64,000 bases of DNA from Paralichthys olivaceus (lineage: Eukaryota; Chordata; Actinopteri; Pleuronectiformes; Paralichthyidae). The translations under genes were made by a program, and so were the position numbers. Of the stretch, positions 13,101 to 25,100 are shown piece after piece. The notes under the pieces are model-generated. The model ran no database searches, was not told the DNA's origin, and saw only the letters and a list, made by a program, of their open reading frames with translations. The stretch spans positions 13,156,501-13,220,500 of the forward strand of contig NC_091113.1 of assembly GCF_024713975.1 (NCBI RefSeq), given 5' to 3'. Position 1 is the first letter of the stretch. Every line of letters starts with the position of its first letter.

Positions 13101-16100
13101 TGTCAAAGATGCTTGAGTGAATCTGATACTGGGATGAATCACGGGGCTTTTAAAGCGATTGATTGATATCCAATCACCGTTGCAATTCTGAAACAATTTT
13201 TTTGGACCGGTCTGTCCTTGAGGAAAGGCAGCTCACTCACAAAGGGACTCCGGAAATATGTTTTGAGAAAGGATGAGAGTTATAGGCCTGGTGCAACCCG
13301 AGAACCAAAGCAGTTGTATTTTGATCCTGTTGAAAAACTCTGGATTCATTCGCAGCCCGGTGCCACCATCAAACTGACTCCTGCAGAATGCTGATGGTAA
13401 ACACCAACCCCCCCCTGCCCCTTCTCCACTGTTTTAAATAGCAAGGCCAGCTGGCTATAAGGGGGCTATATTCAGCTTGGTATCACCTGTGCAATCGCAG
13501 GGTAAGGTTACCTAGAGGCACACACATCGTGGCCCCGCAAACACACACAGACACACAAACTTTAAGCCCCAATGCCTCGGACTAAATCAATGTTTTATGA
13601 GGCATGACATAAAAGGGAGATGCATGTCTTTCATACCGTTCTCCTTCACTATACTTACAGCACAGAGAGCAGTCGACTTATTAATAAAACAATGGCCCGC
13701 GCAGAAATATCATATTAGACACTCACAGCACACAGTGTGACATCGTGGTCGACCAGTACATTGCTCCTAAGGCGACACACCTGAAAACACAGACAACACC
13801 TTGAACAAACAGTGGCTGGTTTCTACAATGACTGTCTGTTATGAGTGTGTGATTAAAGTCCACCTGCTGTTGTGATTCACAGTCTGGACAGGAAACACAG
13901 ATGACAACACATTCAGGGATTTTGATGTCACACACACACACACACATTGACACTTGTTGACATTATACATTTCCTCTCCTCAAACATCACAACTAAACTC
14001 TTACCCAATCTGATTCTAACCCAAACTAAACCAAGGCATACTCCTTGAACAGCCCTTATATGTTGTGAGAACAGGCAAAAATATCCCAGCAGGCCTTGTT
14101 ACCTGAAGGGTTGCCAATATTTACAATGTACACCACCAGTAGGATGCTTTTACATGCTGTTTATGATGTTTACTGATATAGTAATATAATCACAACCATT
14201 TGATTCAGTGGTAATTTGAACCGTTAGTAAGACAAAGTATAATAGTTCTGGCTTTGGGGAAATTCCAGTAAAGCTATTTGACCTTGGACATCCTTATCAG
14301 AATCTTTCTTTATCCTTCACTGAAAAATATTCTTGGGAAACAAGAAAAAGAAAACACTTTTTTTTTGCAAGCAGACAGGATACAATTACAGCATGAAAAT
14401 CTTGCTGGAATAGTGACTCAGAGACTTCCTGTGGGTGTGTAAATGAATGGAAAACTCCCCCACTGCTTCCAGTTGGTCATTATGACCTCCAGGAAGATAC
14501 AGCTAAAAAAGTGGTTGTCTTTTCAAGTGGCATCCAAACCACAGTTTGGAGAGAGTGTATTTTTTACTTTTAAAAAAGCAACAGGCAAACACATATGCAA
14601 AAATAAATGTAGAGAAACTACACAGACAGAGACTCTACTAATAAAGCTTATAAACTACCTTAAATATGTTATTTCTCTATGCTGTCATTGCTTGTGACCC
14701 TCCCACACCCTCTGTCACCGACTCATCTAAAGCACCCCCAGGGGGGCTGCTACTTGTGGGACTCAATCCAAATTGTAATCAATGGGATCAACGTCTGTAT
14801 GAAGTAAAGTTTCTGTATCCATGTTTATTTGTGTCTTTACTGAATACATTGGTAGTAAATTTGAAGATTGAGAGAAGGCGTGACCTTGACCTTTGACCAC
14901 CCTTATCTAACAAGTTGATGATTTTGGCTAAGCAAACGTTTGTACCAATCTTGTAAGGATTCTCTCGAGGCATTGTTTAGATAAGGGGTTCATGAGGCAA
15001 AAAAGGATTGTGTGAGATCATAGTGACCTTTGACCATCAAATTCTAAGTCTTGAGTGCAAGTGAATATTTGTCCCTAATTTGAAGAAATTCCCTCAGGGC
15101 GCTCTTGAGATATCATGTTCACAAGCATAGCTGGATAACCTGAAAACACAATGCCTCTGGCCAATGGATGTCGCTGCCGCAGAGGAATAAAAATACCATC
15201 AACCCCATCCCCGGATGAATAGCTGAAGACGAGACGGCTTTTTCAATTAGAGCATATAATTATTTAGGAGATAATGGACATTTTTATAGCATTATTCAGT
15301 ATATAACCCTCTTAGTTCATTACTAGTTGCTGTGGCATTCCAAACATCAGCACCACAAACAGCTGCAAAAATACACCAAGTCCTCCCACTGGTGCTCTGT
15401 TTATCTTCACACAGCTTAAGTTGAGGAGATAAACTGTCTGAAGCCGTAATGTTTTTCATTTTTACCTGGTCGTGGAACATTACGACCCTATTTGCACAGA
15501 GCATGATGTGTCCTTCAGGCTTGCCCAAAACAATTACCCCACCGCATTCCATTAAGCTCTGAGCAAAAATGTGCAGTTTCTGCAAACCTCCCCAGTCACC
15601 ACCAACTAACAAGACCAGGCAAGTCTGAACCGCACGAGTGTCAATATCTCTCACCCTGTCTATATTTATGGTAGTTCCTCCTCCCTGCTGTATTTAGATC
15701 ATGGAAATATAAAATATTCTATCACAATGCAGCTATGATATTGAAGGACCTCTATCAATCTCTCTTTACTTACTTTCCTGCAGGTTTGCAGCAGAATTTA
15801 GACAGTATGGTAACCATTCATATCCATTGTTATACAGCCAATCAATTTTGTTTATTCTTTCATCAGATAGTTCTTTACCAAAAAGAAAAAAAACATTATA
15901 CTATATTCTGTGTACAGAAAACACAAACAAAAGGTGACCTGCTTAGAAACCAGCCAGGCTCAATGTCAGTCTCTCACAGGTCACACCAGTGATTAACATT
16001 CTGGCAGTGAAAACTGAAGGTGTTTTTTCCTTTACTTCCTGGTTCCTCCCACCCGCTCTGCTGTGGAATTTACCAGCACTGTTTGAATTTGGCTGTGTCT

Positions 16101-19100
16101 CAACACTGACATCAGGCCCAGGATTTCTTCATGTTGATACACAGACAGTTCTGAACCGTATAGACGCATAGTCTGAGGAGTCTTGTTAATGATATCTGAA
16201 CAGAGACACTCACAATGAGGAGGCTGAGACTGAGTTTACTCCTTTGGAACAGACGTGGAATCATAAAACCTTGATGTAAATGCTGCTATAGCAATCCTGC
16301 ACTTAATCACTTACCGTGTTGGTACTGGAAGAGCACAAACACAGAGAGTTTGTACTGGAAGATGTAAACTCACTGCCAGGGGCTTGTAAGCCAACATTTC
16401 ATCTGTTTGCAGAAGAAGCAATAGTAAAACTCCTTCTGGAAGCATTTTCCCTAAATGACCAACACTCTTCAGCTTCATTCCAGAGAGAAACCATATTCAT
16501 TCTCTTTTCACAATCTGTGAAATAAACGGGCTGCTACCACAGCATAAAGGTGCTCTCTTTTTTAGTTTTTACTATTTTAAAATGTATATATATTTGTACA
16601 ATAACACTGGTCTAAAACAGAAAATGGGAAGAGGTTAGATTTAGATTCTCATGACAGGAGGAGGACTAAGTTATGATAACATTATACCAACAATATTAAT
16701 TGCTGAGATCTTTGAAAGGAGCATGATTTGGAAACACAGAACAACAACTACAGTCAGTCAATCAAGCCTAAATCCACCCATTATCTACAATGCTTATCCT
16801 TTGACATTAACAGGGTAGAGCTAAAGCCAATCCCAGCTGACATTGGGCGAGAGTCTGGGCTCACCCTGGACAGGCTGCCACTGTATCACAGACAACATAC
16901 ATAGACAAACCACCATTGACAATTTAATTCACATCCACCTTCAATTAACCTAACCCAGTCTGCATGTGTTTGGACTGAGAGAGGAAGTTCTAACCACTGA
17001 ACCACCAAACCAACAGTTATGCATAATTACAGTTGATACAAGTTTATTTGGAACACACAATGCTGCTAATAATCAGTCACTGTTCTGGGAGAGCTCAATT
17101 ACAAACAAGTTAAGCATGTCAGGTAGCTCAAACTCCCCACTCAACTTTATTCTCTGTTCCAAATAAGTCTAACTAACCCGGAGATTTGTTTTGAACATAT
17201 ATGATCATCTGGCTGCTTGTTTGTACAATGTAATCATAACTTTTACAGCCATAGACAAGTAGTTCAAAGTATGAATATAACACCCAAGGTATAAGGACAT
17301 TTAGCTTCTCTTTCTTTTGACTGCTGGACCCATTTGAAGGTAAGAAATATCCGTTGCTCATAATTGTATTACCTACATCAAGAAGGTTATGTTCACATAC
17401 GCCCAGAAACAACAACAATGGCGGCTCTATTCCTGTTTCACTATGATTGGTTACCACTGGTAGGTCTATTTACAGCTACATTTAATAATAGTGCATCACA
17501 TTACTGACATTCACAGGCACAGGGGTTCTTCTCTGGTATTTGATGGATCGTTGATCACCACCTATTGGCCGGGCGTGCTTGTTTGATCATTTGTAAAATG
17601 TGATGTTTATAACATAGATGTCTGAATTCATGATGAATTATCCATTATTCACTAAAGAAGGTGCATAATTGTAGAAAGCTCAAAGAAGCCACCTGTATGC
17701 TGGTAAATTTTGAAGTGAGTAAAAATAATAGGCCCTTTAAAAGTCATCATACATTCATGGTCAAAGGGTCTTTGTTGACCAACCTGCAGTCGCACCCACC
17801 ACTGTGTCACATCTGGTCAATAAAAAGTCCAACTAAGGTCTGATTGTCGCCTGATGAAGGAGAGAGAGGCATCTCAGGCAGAAGTGTTGAATGAAAGATG
17901 GAGCCACAGGCCAGCTGGCAGCTGTTAGCATCTGGTAAGATGAGGCTTCACTGTAAAACAGACTAGACTGAAGGAGAGGGGGAGGTGAGGTCATGCTCAA
18001 CAAATGAGAGTTTCAGAGAGGGAAAAACAGAGTGCCCGGGCTGGTGAGGGGTGTTCCCTGCTCCCTTTGGTGACGGCTTTGTAACACACTGTTACATAAC
18101 TCCAACATCTGAAATCCATTTTTATTGTAACAAACCCCCCCAGCCTCCTTCCCTGGTTATAGCTGAAGCCCACATTTGCTTTCCCCTTTACGACTGGTTT
18201 CCATTTCCATCCTGCAACTACAGACTGGAAGTTAAGAAAGAGCCAAAGAGAAATGAGGAGGGCGAGAGTGTCTGAGAGAGAGAACGTTTTCTTGGCCTTG
18301 TTTGAAGAAAGCCTTTTTCGATATTATATGTGTGTGTTCCTGCAATGTTTTCTTCCAGTTTGCTCTGTGGGGTTTTATTGGACTTCCTGCCCTCTCTTTC
18401 AGTTTCTTTACAGTACATCTAATAATAGCCAGGCTGTGAATGGCCAAAGTTACATCAGCCTTTAATGGGGCCACAGGTTTCTATATTTTGCAAATGGGAT
18501 GCTTATGCAAAATGACATGTACATGGGACATTTTTTATTGAGAAATAAAAAAGCAGCTAGAGACTATGCTGTCAGACGTGTTCCCAGCAACACAAGAATC
18601 TCCAGAACATTCAGGTGAGAGAGGCGCATGATGCGGACAGCAGGACGCAAGGTATTATTTCTGCTGCATAGATTGAGTTGTTGTTTATAGCACATCGACG
18701 TCAGCCCTTATCACCAAAAGCTCTACCATCTCTTTGTTTTTGTAAGTTGACATCTTTGGGTTTGTGTTTTCTATCTGTATGAACACCTCTTTTTCCTTTT
18801 TCCTGTGATATTTTTGTATTTTCTTTTTTCAGCTTTGCCTCTGTCTTTGTTTGAAACATCATCTCTGGCCCACTCACTTGCGATGAATCCTCCTGATAAT
18901 CTCTTGCTGTATTCTCTGTAGGCTCACTCAGACATTTGCCAGAGTTTTTACGAGGAGGCTGGCAGGAGAAACTCCAGAGAATGTCCATAGAAACCGACTC
19001 GGACAAATATTGCATTCTCACATACAGCCACTCCAGATAAGTTCAAGAGATTATCTGGAGTTCAGTATGTGTCGGAAAGCAGCTTTAGTGACAGACTGTC

Positions 19101-22100
19101 CATTCATCTAATATTCAAAACTTTACAGTTTGCTGTGTTTTCATCAAGCTACCATACTGCTGTAGCAAAAACGTAGACAAGACACCGACCCATTCAAAAC
19201 ACTCTGGAGTGCAGAGGTATCAAGTGGCCGTGATGAGTCCCTAATGACCCTGAGTATTTCAATCCAACACAAACAGCTGTGTTCTTTTGTTGGTCTGACA
19301 GCGAGCACACACTGGTGGCCAAGAGACGGACAAATTAAAGATAAAGGAACCGAGCCCTCTGGTTTTTCCCTGGTTACTCTGCTAATGGAATCTGTTGTTA
19401 TCAACAAAGTTTTGTGTTTGTATAAGAAAGTCATACTTTGGCACCAAAGGAAACTCTCAGAGGTCTTTTTGTCTGAAAATCATGTTAAGGGGAAAACTCA
19501 GCATTTGACAAAATTGGAGACAAAGTCATTTTCTCCTGCACATGTCTCAGCATCTGAGTCATCTTACAAAACAACAGGAGTCCTATCAGCTCACAGTGAC
19601 CTCTGTTACATTTGTCTGCTAACGTAAAGTGTGCCACACTTGCTTTAGTCAGGTGAGTCACAGGCTAATGGCTTCTATTATTCAGAAACGCCAGAGCGTC
19701 TGAGTTGGAGAAAAGGAACAAACTAAACCGACTCGAGGACACGTGTGTGTAGCTGTATGTCGGAGGAGACAGCAGGAGCTTCTAACTGCATGTGTGCAAC
19801 AGTAATTCAAGAAAACCCTCATTCACATATTTTAAAAGTAGAGGGTTTGTAGTGGATAATGTCGGGTTGGTTTGACAGGCAGAGTAGTGCAGCATTTAAA
19901 CTACAGAATCACCCTTTACTTAGAGTCACTCAATAAATGCTGCCATTTTCAAACAGTATCACAATGTCATTAAAAACAATGGACGTGTCTGAAGCTGCTT
20001 TCAGACATTGAAGTCTGGACATTTTCTAGAAATGTATCTCTTTATTGATCAATGTGAGAACTCAAATATCAGTTGCTCACATGTGATAGTGTATGTTGAT
20101 GACGTTTCTAATGCAATGGGCATGAAACTGGAAGAATACAAAATTCTCAGGATGAATAAGATGTGTGCTTCCCATAAGCACCTTTAAATAGCCTATATTT
20201 ATTTAAGTTTGTCTGGTTTGTTTATTAAGCCATATTGGGATCTTTACTACAAATTTCCTATCTAATTTAGTTAATTATTTAATACAAAGCCTCTATTAAA
20301 CCACTTCTTTTGCTTTGATTCTATGTCTCGACTGTCCCAGCAAATTTTGGCTTTCTGCTCCATTCTGCATGTTGTAACACTGTTGCCTGATGCCCTGAAG
20401 TGCTTGACAAAAGATCCAGTATGAGCTTTTGTGTGTGTGTGTATATCCTTTCAGATCACTGAGCTACATGAGTGGGCTTGTACCACTGGGCGTGCAGGCA
20501 CTATGTTCCTGTTGCAGACATATGAGAGCTGATAAAACTCTTTTCTTTAGCTTTAGGCTACAGATCTGAACAGGGCTGTTTGGCTGTGCCTTCACAATTG
20601 TCATTATCCAACGGTTATTTAATGGATCACAAATCAAACTTCTTGAGTGTGTTTGAGCTTGTTGAAATTCCATGCTGTCAGGAAAACATAGTGAAAATAG
20701 AAGGCCAGCAAAGCCTGTAAGTGCATGTCCAGGTTTGTGTTTGTGTGTGTGTGTGTGTCCGTAATGAGTCATGCAGAGTTTGTGGGTGTGTGTGGGGTGT
20801 GCTGGACACATTTAAGATTTTAGCCAGGCAGTTGCATAAGTTTGTTTCTGCATGCATGTTTATTAGACTGAAGGCCGTTAACATTCACCAAAATCCACAG
20901 CATTTGGTCTTCAGTTGTTTAGATTCAGTCGAAAAATCACCTCTGAGACTTGCTGCAGGTTAATACATGCAGACATCCTTACTGATCCAATCATGTTTTA
21001 TTCCATGTTGACATTTGTACTGGGACGTTCTTATGTTTTGAGCATCTTGGGCGTACGGATAGTATCTAATATCATTCCAGAGTCACTAGCAAAGAGGTGA
21101 AGAGACGTGCAGCTGGATTGTGTTTGCTGTAGCTGTGTGTTTAGATAAGATTGAAACACAAGCCTTCCTTCCTTCCTTCCTTCACGTCCATTTGTACTGT
21201 GCGTTTTAATAGTGTTTTTTTCATTTCGTTTTCTCTGCCCTCATACGTTTCTTTATTTTCTCCTCTTTTTCTCCCACTATCAATTTCTCCGTCTTATTCT
21301 TCCCTTCTTTCTCCGCCTCCTACTCTCAGTCTGACTGAGTGCTGTAAGGCCTCTACTGCTGGCAGCCTCCCAGCCTGTTGCATAACAGCACCATCAGTCT
21401 CCCTGAATCACTGCTGGGCTGGACTAGCCTATAGCCTAGGCTATATATCTAGCTATTTTATCTAAAATACTGCTCAGCAGCATCGCACTCTGGCTGTGTG
21501 GGATCAGATTACATCAGCATTTTGAATTTCTCTGAGCAAACTGATTTCTAGCTGCACTCATCACGTTGTAAGTGATTGTACTGATGCAAGGATGAAGAGG
21601 GACAGTTTTTATTTACAAGTCTGGATGATGTGGTCTGCCACGACCTCACGGAATTTCCGCCTGTGTCAGCAGCATTTTCTTGACCAGTCATTCTTCCATT
21701 TCTCTTACTCCAATCGAGCTGTAGTTTCTCTTTCGAAGGCCAATAACTCCTCTCTGTCCCAACACAACAGTTTATTTATTGAGACAGCAAAGAGTTCCAC
21801 AAAATCACTGTTTCTCAGTCAGGCGCTGGAGGCTTTCTGTTTCTGGACCAGACAGTTTAAACTTGCCTGTGCCTGCAACACAGCAGGGAAGAAGGTTTTC
21901 AATTTAACACACTGCAGCAAACAATTGATATCACTGTAACTGTGATGATCAGTGATATCAGAGGCTGTAGAATGTGGTAGAACAAAAACTTGCAGACTCT
22001 GTCTCACTCTCTAGACCGTGTCATGATCTGGAACAATCTGTTCTGACTGAAATCAGTGGGTCATTCCCACGTAAATCTGGAGCAGAGTCCATGATGCCTC

Positions 22101-25100
22101 CACCTAGTTTCCCCCCCTGGCTTCAGTCTCCGTCAGGCCTGCGTTCCCTGTTCTCATCTGGCCCTTGGACTGCAGTCAGTCCTGGGGGAGCAGTGCTGCC
22201 TTACCGTATCTTTTTACAATGTAAGGGGGAGGGGCTGTCACTTTCTGAAAACAACCCAATTCATAAACCACACCTTTCTAAACCCTCACTCAACTGCTCA
22301 GGTCTGCAAAGAACAGACCCTGCAAACCTGGCGTCACAGCCCCCACTACATCTACACACTACTGCATAGTGTGCATAGTGTTGGTTTACGTGCCAGTACC
22401 TCAGACGCATGAAAGAACTGCTTCCACAGCATTATCCAATTTAGTAACATCTGGAGGTTTGCGGTTTCGACTTTTAATTGAATCTTTCCTATGTGGCTGC
22501 AAAAATGTTCAGCGCAGCCTCATTATGCAACAGTGATTAAGCATGTATTGGTTTCCAATCCTAACCACCGACAGGTTTGTTTTATAGTCATGGTGTGTGT
22601 CTCAGGAAAAGTTTGTCGAAAGTTAAAGTTTTGCAGAGCAGCCTCATACAAACAAGTGAACCAGCTTTTCAGACAACAGTGTCAATAAACCTTAGATGTA
22701 CTGATACGTGCAGTCGTTCACAGTACACCTGCACTCAGTCAGGTTTAGTCATTGATGCTATTTTTTCAAAGATGTGAAAGCAAAAGACAGCGTACTGAAG
22801 TGGACTTTACCTGGCAGGATAGTCATATCTCTCTGCACCATGCTGAAGGGAAGCGTCACCCTCCCAGCAAGTTCAGCGATTCATACTCCCAGCACAAGCA
22901 AAGGGAACAGTGTGATAAAACACAACAGCGGCAGGAGGTTGAAGAAAAGTCCAGCAAGAAAAAAGCCACATTTAACACGTTTTCCTCTCACCAGCAGCTG
23001 GTACTCCACAGGCAGCAGTGCACCTCACATTCCCTGTCTCTGTCTACAAGTGTGTGCATGCCCTGCCAGAGAGGGCGTGTGTCGGTCTGTGCGTCTGTCC
23101 CTTATTGCTCCTTGGATAACAACAAGGTCCACCCATGGGCTACAGTCCCTCCTTGGCTACAACTTTGATTCCTCCCCTTCTCCTCCAGTGAACTTTTTTG
23201 AGTTCTTGTTAAAAAAGAAATTAGCAAGAGTCACTCGGCTGCACTCTCACAGCCACTCTGGACGTAAAAAGTAAGGGGGGGAAAAAAAAGCCTCAGCTCC
23301 TCATGTACAAGTAACCCAACCCCTCTTTTCTTTCTTTCCATTTTCACTCCCTTTCCTTCTGTTGTCTCTCTGAAAAAGTTATGCAATATTGCCATTTCAG
23401 ACACGACCTCCCCCTCCTCTTCTCCTCTCGTGCTGCTGCAGCCCACACTCACACCGCCTTCTCCACCTCATAGTTTTCAATGATCTCAATCTCATTATCA
23501 TGCCGTGACTGCTTTTGTTTGCTGCGGAGCAACTGGGAAGCCAGGAAATGTGAACTGCTTGTAAGACCAGTCTCTCCTGTGTAAGCCCTTTTTGTATATG
23601 TTGAATCAAAACTCACTCTCTCACACCCACAGACACATGTTTTTACTTCTATCTTAGTGAGGACACTCATTGACATAAAACATTCCCCAGACCTTTATCC
23701 TAACCTTAAACATCCAAGCTAAATGTCTTAACCCTCAAACAGCCCTTTGAAAAAAGTGAGGACCAGTCAAAATGTCCCCACTCTGTAGGGTCTATTTTTA
23801 AAATGGTCCTCACAAAGACATAAGTACAGGAACCCATGCAAACACACGCACGCACATACACACACCACTCAAACATTGACCTGAACACTAGTCTCTCATC
23901 CTCATCCTGAAAAACATGTCATCCTTCTATATATACACACACAGACATGTGTGTTTAACAGTAAATCTCCAGCACTCCACTGTTACTGGGGAAGGAACAT
24001 TGTGCAATAAACGCATTGCATAACCCACTGCCAGAGAATTGTGATCATCTTTACTATGCTGGTATTCCACTGCCACAGTGTACTGAATGCACGGCTATGG
24101 GAAATACACTTGCAGCTACATGCAGTGCATCTCGCCAGGGCTCGGAAGTCATCTTGGTGCAGGCGTACCTGCAGCAACATGTCAGGCTAGCAGAGTGAAG
24201 TGTATGAAGAACAGGGTAACAAGAGGAGAGGTTGTTTAAATTTGGGAGTGGTGGCCTGAGGCTGCGTGAGAGAGTGTGTGTCTTTGTCTGGTTCTGGGAG
24301 GTAAACATGGTCCTGTGACAAGTAGTCTCAGGACCAATCTTAAACATTTCTGTAATGATTTAAACATCCCCTGAAATATTGTTCATGTGACATAAATAAA
24401 GCTTTCTTTTCCCATTTTTACTATTCTGTTACAGCCAATGGTTAAAGCTATAGCTTCAGTGCAAAGATTTGTATTGTTTGTGTTACTGTGTATTATTCTC
24501 TGTCACTGTTGGATCCCCCCCAGATGATGGTAAATCATTCACAGGTCCAACCTTGCCTATCCCTTTTTCTCTCCTGACAAATCTACAGCAGGTCAACCAA
24601 CTGTCTACACAAAACCGGGCAACCAACGCCCAGCTTGGAACAATGGCCAGTGTGGCTGACTCTGATAAGTCAAGGTGCGTGTGCACATTTTTAAGGAATA
24701 GTTACACTATGCCAAGGATACTGCAAAAAAACGATATATAGTATAAATATAGGAGACAGTGTCTTGGTGATGGAAACATTCAGAGGGTTTGCCATACTGC
24801 AGAAATGCAATAAACATGCCAAAGTAGTTTTCTGAACATGCAGTTCCTATTTTCCTGCCTTGTTCATATTTTAGAGATGTGCCCTCAGGTTGCAGGTGCT
24901 GGAAATGCAGGCCAACTTTAGTTTACATAGCCTGCATTCAATATTATCCTGAGGCTTCACAGTTGTGTCATCTAATTAGGGTGTTTATGATTATTGTCAG
25001 ATTATTGTAATATCACGGTTTCACGATTTTTAATTATTTATACTATAGACGGAAAAAGATATTTTATTTAGTTGCCTTATTGTGAAAGGTTGGTCAGTGA

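Noticed and set aside
15292..15654. 120-residue minus-strand open frame
   Set aside because: No recognisable family, no start context and no neighbouring exons in phase.
22774..23274. 166-residue plus-strand open frame in an mrtfa intron
   Set aside because: Basic and serine-rich low-information translation, no domain, no splice or promoter context, overlaps another open frame, and lies in CT-rich sequence.
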